This document shows positions 19,763 to 29,284 of a DNA stretch of 64,000 nt, piece after piece (within the stretch, counting starts at the first letter, position 1; every line of letters begins with the position of its first letter). The notes under the pieces are model-generated. The model worked only from the letters and a program-made list of their open reading frames with translations, was not told where the DNA came from and did not search any database. Location of the stretch: positions 492,357 through 556,356 of the forward strand of contig JANXBJ010000001.1 of NCBI GenBank assembly GCA_025057645.1, written 5' to 3'. Origin of the DNA: Anaerolineales bacterium (GTDB lineage: Bacteria > Chloroflexota > Anaerolineae > Anaerolineales > UBA4823). The position numbers and the translations under genes were made by a program.

Positions 19763-20740
19763 ATGCCCGTAGAAATTCCAAAAGAGAAGTGGCCCGGATC
19801 GGTGCTCACAGTCACTCTCGGTGCGTTACCATCGGAAGGGGGTACGCGTAAGCGGGTTGTCACTGTGGGGGGTGAAACCACGTTGCCATTTTTACACTTT
19901 GAGGGGGAGATTCCCAATCCTCCTGTCGTTGCAATTGAGATAAAGGACCGCAAACCTGACGACTGGTCTCCCTTGCTGCTTGAAGCCTGGAAAGACGTTA
20001 TCGATGACCCTGCCCAATGGGCAGCAGCCGCTGAGGCGGCTGGCGCTGACTTGATCGTGCTAGCTCTTAGCCTAACAAATCGCAACGGAGAACCAACAAC
20101 CCCAGAGGAGGCCGTAGCAAACGTCAAAGCGGTTCTTGGTGCGACAGGACTGCCATTGATCGTGTTAGGCCCCGGTCAAGCCGAAGTTGATAACACCCTG
20201 CTGGTTGCTGTATCCGAGGCGACTAAAGGCGAGCGTCTTGCCTTAGGAATATGTGAAGATAAAAATTATCGTACGATTGTTGCCACAGCAATGGCAAACG
20301 GACATCTGGTCATAGCGCGAACGCCGATGGATGTGAATCTGGCAAAGCAGTTGAATATCCTGATTAGTGATATGGGGTTGCCCTTGAATTGCATTCTCAT
20401 GGACCCAACTACTGGGGCGCTGGGCTATGGGATCGAGTACGGGTATTCTGTGATGGAGCGACTCCGGCTTGCTGCTTTGCAAGGGGATAAAATGACCCAG
20501 CTTCCGATGATTGTAACACCCGGCTTTGAAGCGTGGAAGGCCAAGGAATCTAAAGTGGGCGAGGGTGTACCTAAAGCGTGGGGAGATTGGTTAAGCCGGG
20601 CCATTAACTGGGAGACGTTGACCGCATTGACACTTATCGAGGCAGGAGCAGATATTGTTGTCCTCAGACATCCCGAGAGTGTAAAGCGCGTCAAAGCGGC
20701 CATTGAAGAGCTAATGGCAGCTAAGACTCTGGTTTCTTGA
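19763..20740 (+). CDS. acsD: Corrinoid iron-sulfur protein small (delta/beta) subunit
   Basis: TIM-barrel CFeSP small-subunit-like sequence; between acsB and acsC. Confidence 0.93.
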   Translation: MPVEIPKEKWPGSVLTVTLGALPSEGGTRKRVVTVGGETTLPFLHFEGEIPNPPVVAIEIKDRKPDDWSPLLLEAWKDVIDDPAQWAAAAEAAGADLIVLALSLTNRNGEPTTPEEAVANVKAVLGATGLPLIVLGPGQAEVDNTLLVAVSEATKGERLALGICEDKNYRTIVATAMANGHLVIARTPMDVNLAKQLNILISDMGLPLNCILMDPTTGALGYGIEYGYSVMERLRLAALQGDKMTQLPMIVTPGFEAWKAKESKVGEGVPKAWGDWLSRAINWETLTALTLIEAGADIVVLRHPESVKRVKAAIEELMAAKTLVS

Positions 20741-20769
20741 GGATTACCCCATAGTCGTGGAGGTAACCA

Positions 20770-22098
20770 ATGGCCTTGACAGGAATTCAGATTTACAAAT
20801 TGCTACCGCAAACCAATTGTAAAGAGTGTGGGTTTCCCACCTGTTTGGCATTTGCCATGAAGCTTGCGGCCAAACAAGTGGAGCTCTCGGCTTGCCCCTA
20901 TGTTTCCGAAGAGGCAAAAGCTCAGCTGGAGGAGTCTGCCGCTCCACCAATCCGCTTGATTACTTTGAAATCTAATGGTTACGAGGTAAAGGCCGGCAAT
21001 GAGGTAGTGATGTTTCGCCATGAGAAGACTTTTTACAATAAGCCCGGCCTCTTCGTCAAGCTTCAAAGCTCTGCATTGGAAGAGGAAGTCAAAAGCTTGG
21101 CGAAACGAATTCATGATTACTGCGTCAACTATGTTGGGATTGAGCTGCAAGTCGATGGTTTTGCCGTGGAGGACGACACACACCAACCGGATAAGCTCAA
21201 AGCTACGCTGGCAGCGATTCGTTCGGTGAGTAACAAGCCTGTCATGATCTTTTCCGATTATCCTGAGAACTTAGGGCCGGCTTTGGAGCAACTCGATAAC
21301 GAAGTACCCCTTATTGGGTGCGCCACCTCGGATAACTGGGAAAAATTCGCTGACCTCGCTAAACGCTTCAAGGCAGCCCTCGCCGTAAAGGCCGATCAGA
21401 TTGAAACCCTCGCCGAGCTCACAGAGAAGATCAAGGGCAAGGGAGTCGAGGATTTGGTTCTCGTGCCCATGGGCAAGAATCTAGGGCATGAGTTAATGCT
21501 TCAAACTCAGCTTCGACGCCTGGCCCTCAAGGCGAATTATCGCCCTGTTGGCTACCCTACTCTGGCTTTCTGCAGCAGCCAGGCGCAAATGGTTCAAGCG
21601 ATTGCCAAATATGCGGGTTTCCTCGTCCTCGATGCTTTTGCAGAGGACCTACTATACCCTCTGTTAGTCCTGAGACAGAACATTTACACTGACCCGCAAA
21701 AGCCGATTCAGGTTCAACCCGGCTTGTATGAGATTAACAATCCTCAGCCCACCGACCCTGTCCTGGTCACCACGAATTTTAGCATCACCTATTTCAGTGT
21801 GGCCAATGAAGTGGAGAGTTCAGGCTATCCAGCTCATCTTCTGGTGACGGATGCTGAGGGAATGAGTGTGCTAACTGCTTGGGCTGCCGGCAAATTCGAT
21901 GCCGAACGCATTGCGAAGGCAGTACGAGCTGCGAATCTCGAAGAGAAGATCACCCGCAAACGCTTAGTTTTGCCGGGCGCAGTTGCTGTGCTTTCCGGGG
22001 AGGTCGAGGCTGAATTGCCGGGTTGGGAGGTTCGAGTCGGCCCTCGCGAGGCTGTCGATATTCCAAAGTTTTATAAACAGGTCTTACAGGTAAATTAA
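20770..22098 (+). CDS. acsC: Corrinoid iron-sulfur protein large (gamma) subunit
   Basis: N-terminal 4Fe-4S 'TNCKECGFPTCLAFAMKLAAKQVELSACP'; operon position. Confidence 0.95.
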   Translation: MALTGIQIYKLLPQTNCKECGFPTCLAFAMKLAAKQVELSACPYVSEEAKAQLEESAAPPIRLITLKSNGYEVKAGNEVVMFRHEKTFYNKPGLFVKLQSSALEEEVKSLAKRIHDYCVNYVGIELQVDGFAVEDDTHQPDKLKATLAAIRSVSNKPVMIFSDYPENLGPALEQLDNEVPLIGCATSDNWEKFADLAKRFKAALAVKADQIETLAELTEKIKGKGVEDLVLVPMGKNLGHELMLQTQLRRLALKANYRPVGYPTLAFCSSQAQMVQAIAKYAGFLVLDAFAEDLLYPLLVLRQNIYTDPQKPIQVQPGLYEINNPQPTDPVLVTTNFSITYFSVANEVESSGYPAHLLVTDAEGMSVLTAWAAGKFDAERIAKAVRAANLEEKITRKRLVLPGAVAVLSGEVEAELPGWEVRVGPREAVDIPKFYKQVLQVN

Positions 22099-22125
22099 GG
22101 GCTTGTCAACGGTATCCTCTTCTTT

Positions 22126-24066
22126 ATGACCGTTCACAGAGTGACCTTTAACCACCGGGCTGAGCCAGTCACGGTCAAGAGCGGAACGCTTATCACTGAG
22201 GCCGCAAAACTAGCGGGGATTGACATCCATCAGCCCTGCGGCGGACAAGGACGCTGCGGACGCTGCATCGTGCAAGTGACCGAAGGCAAGGTTCGCCTAC
22301 GCAGTTCCCTGCGCCTTTCGGCAGAGGACTTAAGTTTGGGTTACTGTCTGGCCTGTCAAGCTGTTATTGAGGGGGACATCTCTGTTTTGATTCCAGAGCA
22401 AGAAAGAATCGAGAGGCGGTTAGTGACCGATCGAACTGCAGTGGAAGTCGAGCCGCCACCAACTTACGCTCCAAATCAGCAAACCCTGAAACGATACTTT
22501 CTCACCCTTGAGCCGCCAGATTATGAGGACCAGACAGATGACTTAAGCCGTTTACTAACCCAGCTACGCGTCGATCTGGGTTTCGAGGAGGTTGAAATCC
22601 CGATCACTTTGCTGAAGAAGATCGGCACAGTCTTGAGAGAAGGCAACTGGCGGGTGACCATTTTTTTGGATGTTGTGCCTTGCAGAAACGGCGTACCTCA
22701 CGTCCGAATGGTTGAAATCTTCCCCGAACATTGTGAGGATGATAGCCCGATATGGGGAGCAGCAATTGATATTGGGACAACCACAGTTACCTTATGGTTG
22801 GTGGACTTATGGACGGGAGTGATTCATGCGCAGGTGGCGGAGTACAATGCGCAGATTCGTCGTGGTGAGGATGTGATTTCGCGGATAATCTATGCCGATA
22901 AAGACGGGGGCCTGCAAGAGCTTCAGGAGTTAGTGGTTGGCACCATTAATCAACTGGTCGAAGTAGCCTGTAAACGGGTAAAGCATTACGAGGTAAAACC
23001 AAATGATATTCTCAAGGTAACAGTTGCCGCCAATACGACAATGATGCACTTGTTCCTGGGTGTTCCGCCCAGTTACATTCGATTAGCGCCTTTCATTCCC
23101 ACTTTTAGCCAAGCTCCCATACTGCGTGCGCAGGAAATTGGACTCAAGATTAACCCCCATGCGATTGTGGATTGTCTGCCGGGGGTAGCTAGCTATGTCG
23201 GCGCAGATATTACCGCGGGCGTACTCTCGGCAGGAATGGACGACACCGATAAGTTAACTCTGTTTCTGGATGTTGGTACGAACGGTGAGATGGTCTTGGG
23301 GTCCAAAGAATGGCTGGTTACTTGCGCGTGTTCAGCAGGACCAGCTTTTGAAGGTGCTGGTGTGCGAGATGGGATGCGGGCAACCGACGGAGCCATCGAG
23401 GAGGTGTGGATTAACTCGGAAACTTATGAACCCGACTACCGCGTGATCGGTGGAGGAAAACCGCGTGGTATCTGTGGAAGTGGGCTGATCTCCTTGCTTG
23501 CTGAAATGTTTATGACCGGGGTCATTGACAAGGCAGGTAATCTGAATGCAAATCTTCCAACCCCTCGAATTCGGGAAGGTGAGCATGGAATGGAGTATGT
23601 AGTTGCCTGGGGCAGTGAGACTCAGCATGGCAGGGATATTGTGGTAACTAGGGTAGACATCGATAACCTGTTGCGAGCCAAGGCAGCTATTTATGCCGGT
23701 TTTTTAGTCCTCGCTCAGAGCGTCGGAGTGCCCTTGGAAGAGACGGAACAAGTATTGATCGGTGGTTCATTTGGAAAGTACCTAAACATTGAGAAATCCA
23801 TCCAAATCGGGCTGCTACCTGATCTGCCCTGGGAGAAATTCCATTTTCTCGGCAATACCGCCGTGAAAGGAGCGTATTATGCCTTGTTAACTCATGAGAG
23901 CCGAGAGCGGATCCGCGAAATCGCCGCTAAAATGACCTATATTGAGCTCTCGGCAGATAATGCGTTTTATGAAGCTTTTATGTCGGCTATGTTTTTGCCT
24001 CACACGGAAATCTTGCGTTTCCCGTCAGTGATGGAGGCGATCAGGAGTCTGAGGACACCTCAATAA
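22126..24066 (+). CDS. acsV: ASKHA-fold corrinoid reductive activator with N-terminal [2Fe-2S] domain (RACo/AcsV-like)
   Basis: 'CGGQGRCGRCIVQV...YCLACQ' plant-type [2Fe-2S]; 'AAIDIGTTTVTLWLVDL' and 'LFLDVGTNGEMVLGS' ASKHA motifs. Confidence 0.9.
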   Translation: MTVHRVTFNHRAEPVTVKSGTLITEAAKLAGIDIHQPCGGQGRCGRCIVQVTEGKVRLRSSLRLSAEDLSLGYCLACQAVIEGDISVLIPEQERIERRLVTDRTAVEVEPPPTYAPNQQTLKRYFLTLEPPDYEDQTDDLSRLLTQLRVDLGFEEVEIPITLLKKIGTVLREGNWRVTIFLDVVPCRNGVPHVRMVEIFPEHCEDDSPIWGAAIDIGTTTVTLWLVDLWTGVIHAQVAEYNAQIRRGEDVISRIIYADKDGGLQELQELVVGTINQLVEVACKRVKHYEVKPNDILKVTVAANTTMMHLFLGVPPSYIRLAPFIPTFSQAPILRAQEIGLKINPHAIVDCLPGVASYVGADITAGVLSAGMDDTDKLTLFLDVGTNGEMVLGSKEWLVTCACSAGPAFEGAGVRDGMRATDGAIEEVWINSETYEPDYRVIGGGKPRGICGSGLISLLAEMFMTGVIDKAGNLNANLPTPRIREGEHGMEYVVAWGSETQHGRDIVVTRVDIDNLLRAKAAIYAGFLVLAQSVGVPLEETEQVLIGGSFGKYLNIEKSIQIGLLPDLPWEKFHFLGNTAVKGAYYALLTHESRERIREIAAKMTYIELSADNAFYEAFMSAMFLPHTEILRFPSVMEAIRSLRTPQ

Positions 24067-24090
24067 TCTCGTTTTAGGGAGGGGTACCCC

Positions 24091-25014
24091 ATGTATATCA
24101 TAGGAGAAAACATCCATATCATTTCCGAACGGGTCAAAGAAGCGCTCAAGGAGAAAAACAAGAAGTTTTTTCAAGAATTAGCCGTCAAACAGGTGGAAGC
24201 GGGGGCAAAGGCTCTGGATTTGAATTTAGGGCCGAGGAAAGCTGATGGCGAAGAAGTGTTCCCCTGGATGGTCGAGACTATTGAGGCAGTGGTCGATGTG
24301 CCTTTGAGTTTTGATACAACCAATCTGGCGGCGATCGAGGCAGGTCTTAAGAAGGTAACGAAGGCGCAGCCGATCATTAACTCGACTTCAGCTGAGCCAG
24401 AGCGGCTTGAAAAGGTTCCTCTTTTGGCTAAAAAATACAACACAAAGCTAATTGCCCTGACTATGGGAAAGAGTGGGATACCGGTGGCGGCGGATGAGCG
24501 AGTTAATATCGCCCTTGAATACCTAATCCCTAGGGCTTTGGAAGTAGGGTTGCCTATCGAAGACTTAATTATCGATCCCTTGGTGCTCACCGTGTCCGGT
24601 TGTCAGGAATATTGTCCCGAGTTAATCGAAGCCATACGGACACTCCAGTATGCTTGGGATCCGCCGCCGATGATTTCCGTCGGGCTGTCCAACGTTTCTA
24701 ACGGCGTACCGAGAGAGAATCGGCCGCTGATCAATCGTGTATACTGTGCGATGTTGATGGGGGTTGGCTTAAGGATGATGATTGCCGATCCACTGGATGC
24801 CAAGCTAAGAGAGACTGTTCGAATTATTGAAGAGCGAGATGCTTCTACCCCGATTGGTCGCCTTTATTTGCGAATCGCTGATAAAATAAGAGAGATGCAA
24901 GAGGTCACCATAGAGGATATAGATTTTGATGATCCTGAGCAAGTGGCTGTTTGGAAGACCACCCAGATTTTACTGAATAAAGTCATTTATGCGGATGGTT
25001 ATCTTGAACAGTAG
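24091..25014 (+). CDS. acsE: Methyltetrahydrofolate:corrinoid iron-sulfur protein methyltransferase
   Basis: Pterin-binding TIM barrel: 'AKALDLNLGPRKADGEE', 'LSFDTTNLAAIEAGL', 'IIDPLVLTVSG'. Confidence 0.93.
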   Translation: MYIIGENIHIISERVKEALKEKNKKFFQELAVKQVEAGAKALDLNLGPRKADGEEVFPWMVETIEAVVDVPLSFDTTNLAAIEAGLKKVTKAQPIINSTSAEPERLEKVPLLAKKYNTKLIALTMGKSGIPVAADERVNIALEYLIPRALEVGLPIEDLIIDPLVLTVSGCQEYCPELIEAIRTLQYAWDPPPMISVGLSNVSNGVPRENRPLINRVYCAMLMGVGLRMMIADPLDAKLRETVRIIEERDASTPIGRLYLRIADKIREMQEVTIEDIDFDDPEQVAVWKTTQILLNKVIYADGYLEQ

Positions 25015-25048
25015 GACTGTCAAAGCGTCCAATTCTTAGGAGGTTCTC

Positions 25049-26542
25049 ATGCCGATATTTACTCCGGGACGACGGTGGCAACCGCCTTTTTACCCTTTCA
25101 AGAAACAAGCCTTCGGGGCACGCTTATTGGCCGAAATCGAGAGAATGGTAAAGGGGCCGCTGTTTGGCTGCCGTATGTGTGGAAATTGCTTGTTGCAGGA
25201 GACTGCTTTCATTTGCCCCATGGAATGCCCGAAAGGGATTCGTAATGGGCCTTGCGGCGGCTCGACAGCGGAGCATTGCTATGTTGACGAGACGCGACCA
25301 TGCATTTGGTATAAAATCTACGACCGAGCCTTCAAGATGGGGCGTGAGGAGTATCTTTTAGAGGTATTACCGCCTTTAGATTGGGACAAGGTTGGGACGG
25401 AGACTTGGGGGGACGTGATCCGCCAAGTCCGCAGGATTGGTACGAAAAGGGTAGTTGCTGGGTTGTTATCCAAGGATGCGGCTCAGCGCGCAGTAACGTG
25501 GGACTCAATCTTTCGTCCCATTCGCCAACCGGATTGGTGGCAGGGAGATGCCGAGTATCATCCGCCGAGGTATACAGAGCCGATCTCGGAACTCGAGCGT
25601 AGATTAAGAGCGGGGGAATTTGTGGTCACCGCTGAGGTAGCTCCCCCGATGACCGTTTCGACAAACAAACTGCTGAGCAATATTGAGTTGGTCAAGCCTT
25701 ACGTCACTGCGATCAATTTCACAGACTCGCCCTCGGCAACGCCGCGCATGTCTAGCTGGGCGTGTAGTGTGATGGCAGTTCAGGCAGGGGCAGAGCCGGT
25801 CATGCAGATCGCTGCTCGTGACCGCACGCGGGTAGGATTACAGGCCGAAGTTCTAGGCGCTAATGCTTTGGGTGTGAAGAACATTTTGTGTTTGTCTGGC
25901 GATAGCATGCGCATGTCTCCTAATCCCCGCGGCAGAATGGACGTGGTCGATATCGACTCAATTCAAATGATCTGGATTTTGCGCCGAATGAGGGACGAGG
26001 GGAAGTACTTGGATGGCCGAGCACTCAAGTTTCCACCCAAGATTTTCATTGGCGCTGCCGCGTCCCCGTTTGCCTCGGAGCCGCGTTTTCAGGCGATTCG
26101 CGAGCATAAAAAGGTGAATGCAGGAGCTCAATTTTTGCAAACCAATTTGGTATACGATCCGGAAAGATTCGAAATTTGGCTAAACGAATTGGCTAAGCGG
26201 AACATTCTCGACAAAGTTTACATCTTGGTGGGCATTACGCCGCTGAAGAGCTACAAGACGGCTTTATATATGAACAATGAAGTGCCCGGGGTTTTTATCC
26301 CTGAAAAGATCATGAAACGGATGGAGAAAGCCGGCGAAGGTGCTGCTGAGGAGGGTGTTCAGATTGCTTTGGAGCTGATCGAAGCCGTACGTAAATTGCA
26401 GGGAGTTCATGGAATCCATCTGATGGCTGTCGGTTGGGAAGAAATCGTCCCCCGAATTGTCACCGAGGCTGGCCTACTGCCCAAGCAGTTTCTATCTAGC
26501 GAGCCAAAGACTACGGAAGTGGTCATAAGCTCGGAAGTCTAG
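25049..26542 (+). CDS. metVF: MetV-like Cys-rich domain fused to MetF-like methylenetetrahydrofolate reductase
   Basis: N-terminal 'GCRMCGNCLLQETAFICPMECPKGIRNGPCGG' (MTHFR_C/MetV); C-terminal MetF 'LRAGEFVVTAEVAPP'...'NILCLSGDSMRMSP'. Confidence 0.88.
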   Translation: MPIFTPGRRWQPPFYPFKKQAFGARLLAEIERMVKGPLFGCRMCGNCLLQETAFICPMECPKGIRNGPCGGSTAEHCYVDETRPCIWYKIYDRAFKMGREEYLLEVLPPLDWDKVGTETWGDVIRQVRRIGTKRVVAGLLSKDAAQRAVTWDSIFRPIRQPDWWQGDAEYHPPRYTEPISELERRLRAGEFVVTAEVAPPMTVSTNKLLSNIELVKPYVTAINFTDSPSATPRMSSWACSVMAVQAGAEPVMQIAARDRTRVGLQAEVLGANALGVKNILCLSGDSMRMSPNPRGRMDVVDIDSIQMIWILRRMRDEGKYLDGRALKFPPKIFIGAAASPFASEPRFQAIREHKKVNAGAQFLQTNLVYDPERFEIWLNELAKRNILDKVYILVGITPLKSYKTALYMNNEVPGVFIPEKIMKRMEKAGEGAAEEGVQIALELIEAVRKLQGVHGIHLMAVGWEEIVPRIVTEAGLLPKQFLSSEPKTTEVVISSEV

Positions 26543-26562
26543 GTGAGGGTGAACAGTTCAAT

Positions 26563-26604
26563 CGCTCCTGCTAACCCGGAAGCAGGAGCGGTTTCTTCTT
26601 TTTT
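26563..26604 (+). terminator. Intrinsic terminator closing the CODH/ACS operon
   Basis: 10-bp perfect stem CGCTCCTGCT-aacccgga-AGCAGGAGCG followed by gtttcttctttttt. Confidence 0.88.
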
Positions 26605-26701
26605 GCCTATTGCCTAACTTAAGCTGGATAAGTATGATTATACTTAGAAAACTAGTGCTTATTTGAAACAAGGATTCTCTGTTGGGCAAAGTAGGAGAAT
26701 T

Positions 26702-28945
26702 ATGCGCATAGACACATTGATGTCTATCCTACCCGGAACCTACAGCCAGCTCGACCGAGAAATGATCCTGAAAGCTTACCAAGTTGCAGAGGAAGCCCAT
26801 CGGGGGCAGAAGCGCGCTTCAGGTGAGCCCTACATCAATCACTGTGTGGCTGTGGCAGGAATTTTAGCAGAGATGCATGTGCCCCCGGAAGTGGTTATCG
26901 CAGCCTTGTTGCATGACACCGTAGAGGATACGGAGGTTACTCTTGAGCAGATTCGCCGTCTCTTCGGTGATCGAGTTGCCATGCTCGTTGATGGGGTTAC
27001 GAAGTTGACTAATTTGCCCAGGGTCTCGCGTGGGGACCAACAGGCAGATGCGGTCGAGCAAGAAGAGTTTGCGCGCGAACTGGCAGAAAAGCGCGGTCTA
27101 CCAGATCCCGATATGGAAGCTGAGCAGATCAAACGCAGCCGACGGTACGATGCTGCTTCGGAGACGCTGCGGAAGACCTTTTTAGCAATGGGTGAGGACG
27201 TCAATGTGGTGCTGATAAAACTGGCGGATCGTCTTCACAACATGCGCACGCTCAGCTATATGCCGGAGCATAAGCGAAAACGGATTGCCCAACAGACGCT
27301 GGATATTTTTGCTCCGCTGGCGAATCGGTTGGGTATTTGGAACATGAAGTGGGAACTGGAAGATTTGAGTTTTCGCTACGTAGAGCCCCAGAAATACAAA
27401 GAGATCGCTGACCTGCTCGCTGCACGCCGCTCCCAGCGCGAAGCCGAAATGGAAGTGATAAAGAGCAGACTAAGTGAGTGCTTGAGCAAAGCCGGAATCC
27501 AAGCCGAGATCACAGCTCGGCCGAAGCATATTTACTCTATTTACATGAAAATGAAGCGGAAGGGTATTCCTTTCGATATGGTGTATGACGTGAGGGGCGT
27601 ACGGATTATCGTCCCAGACATTCCGACATGTTATGCAGCTTTGGGTGTGATCCATACAACTTGGCGGCCTATTCCGGGTACTTTTGACGATTATATTGCT
27701 GCGCCGAAGGATAACTTTTATCGCTCACTTCACACCGCAGTGATCTTTGACGATGGCAAGACGCTCGAGTGCCAGATTCGGACGCCAGAGATGCACCAGA
27801 ATGCTGAGTATGGGATTGCTGCTCACTGGCGCTATAAGGAAGGTGTTTCTAGAGATAGTGAGTATGAGAAACGCCTCCTTTGGTTGCGCTCCCTGATGGA
27901 ATGGCGTCAAGATGTAGCTGACGCAAAAGAGTTTCTCGATAGCATGAAAACAGATGTTTTTCAAGACCGTGTCTACGTTTTTACTCCTAAAGGCGACATC
28001 ATCGACTTGCCTGCAAAGTCTACGCCCATTGATTTCGCCTATCATGTCCACACCGATATTGGTCACCGCTGTCGCGGAGCAAAGGTAAATGGAAAGCTGG
28101 TGCCTTTGGACTATATTCTGAAGACCGGTGACCAGGTTGAAATCCTAACCGCAAAACGCGGCGGTCCTAGCAGGGACTGGCTCAATCCCCACCTTGGTTT
28201 GGTTCGAACGCAGAGGGCAAAGGCTAAAATCCGGCAGTGGTTCAAGAAGCAAGCCCGCGAACAAAATATCGCTCAGGGCAAGTTGATTATCGAGAAAGAG
28301 TTACGCCGTTTGGGTTTGCTGGACCTGAATATAGAGCGGCTGGCTAAGGAATTTGACTATAAATCTACTGATGACTTGTACGAAGCAGTGGGTTGCGGGG
28401 ACATCAATATCAGCAAGATCGTCAATCATCTGACTCTGGGGGAGAAAGAGACGATCCCGGTGGATGTTCATCAAGCACGTCCCATCGTTGAGACGGGCCG
28501 GACGGAGGAGACGGTGACCGTTTTGGGCCTCAAGGGATTGCTAACAAACATGGCGCGTTGCTGTAATCCAGCGCCCGGGGATGAGATCATCGGCTATATC
28601 ACGCGAGGACGGGGGGCCACCATCCACCGTCAAGATTGCCCCAATATCATGCGTATTCGCGAGCGTGAACGCTTGGTAAAGGTTTCATGGGGAGAACCAA
28701 AGAGCACCTATCCCGTTCCGATTCGGATCAAGGCCTACGACCGCAATGGTCTAATGAAGGATATTTCCACTTTGGTTGCCGATGAAGGGGTAAATATGGC
28801 TTCTATCTCTGTGGAAACCAACCGCAATTTGGCGGTTATCAACATCACTTTGGAAGTACACGACATTGCGGAGTTAAGCCGTTTGCTCGACCGCATCGAA
28901 AACCTGCCCAACGTTACTGAGGCGATTCGGGTTAGACCCGGGTAA
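26702..28945 (+). CDS. relA: RelA/SpoT (p)ppGpp synthetase/hydrolase
   Basis: HD 'ALLHDTVEDTEVT', synthetase 'YDVRGVRIIV', TGS 'VYVFTPKGDIIDLP', C-terminal ACT; ATG at 26702 preferred over TTG 26663. Confidence 0.96.
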   Translation: MRIDTLMSILPGTYSQLDREMILKAYQVAEEAHRGQKRASGEPYINHCVAVAGILAEMHVPPEVVIAALLHDTVEDTEVTLEQIRRLFGDRVAMLVDGVTKLTNLPRVSRGDQQADAVEQEEFARELAEKRGLPDPDMEAEQIKRSRRYDAASETLRKTFLAMGEDVNVVLIKLADRLHNMRTLSYMPEHKRKRIAQQTLDIFAPLANRLGIWNMKWELEDLSFRYVEPQKYKEIADLLAARRSQREAEMEVIKSRLSECLSKAGIQAEITARPKHIYSIYMKMKRKGIPFDMVYDVRGVRIIVPDIPTCYAALGVIHTTWRPIPGTFDDYIAAPKDNFYRSLHTAVIFDDGKTLECQIRTPEMHQNAEYGIAAHWRYKEGVSRDSEYEKRLLWLRSLMEWRQDVADAKEFLDSMKTDVFQDRVYVFTPKGDIIDLPAKSTPIDFAYHVHTDIGHRCRGAKVNGKLVPLDYILKTGDQVEILTAKRGGPSRDWLNPHLGLVRTQRAKAKIRQWFKKQAREQNIAQGKLIIEKELRRLGLLDLNIERLAKEFDYKSTDDLYEAVGCGDINISKIVNHLTLGEKETIPVDVHQARPIVETGRTEETVTVLGLKGLLTNMARCCNPAPGDEIIGYITRGRGATIHRQDCPNIMRIRERERLVKVSWGEPKSTYPVPIRIKAYDRNGLMKDISTLVADEGVNMASISVETNRNLAVINITLEVHDIAELSRLLDRIENLPNVTEAIRVRPG

Positions 28946-28951
28946 GAGTTC

Positions 28952-28978
28952 TTGACTTCTCAATAACTTTGGTATAAT
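28952..28978 (+). promoter_or_regulatory. Promoter with extended -10
   Basis: TTGACT (28952-28957), 15-bp spacer, TGG-TATAAT (28973-28978). Confidence 0.5.
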
Positions 28979-29035
28979 TCCGCACCGCCATTCGCAAGTA
29001 GGCGGCCTGGTTGACGTTTTACAGGAGGTTTTATT

Positions 29036-29272
29036 ATGCCACGGATTCGATGTCATTACTTGGACTGTGTGTTTTTGGATGACGGTTATTGTGGTGCGGC
29101 GGCTATTGAGCTCGATCCCGATGCGGGTTGCATGACCTTCAAGCGCGCCGACGAAATCGATGAGGAGGAAGAATGGGAAGACGAAGATGAAGAGCTTATT
29201 GATGAGGACGAGTGGGACGAGTTAGAGGACGAAGAGGACCTCTGGCTAGATGAAGACGAGGAAGATTACTAG
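29036..29272 (+). CDS. Small Cys4 protein with hyper-acidic C-terminal tail
   Basis: RBS aggagg; 'CHYLDCVFLDDGYCGAAAIELDPDAGC' then about 40 residues of which 30 are D/E. Confidence 0.85.
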   Translation: MPRIRCHYLDCVFLDDGYCGAAAIELDPDAGCMTFKRADEIDEEEEWEDEDEELIDEDEWDELEDEEDLWLDEDEEDY

Positions 29273-29284
29273 CTAGCAGGGTAT

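Noticed and set aside
19543-20127. 194-aa - strand ORF across the acsB/acsD junction
   Set aside because: Antisense to two confidently identified genes; Ser/Ala-rich shadow frame.
22099-22126. Cobalamin riboswitch upstream of the corrinoid genes
   Set aside because: Gaps in this operon and before 48495/51845 are too short and lack a B12-box; none supported.
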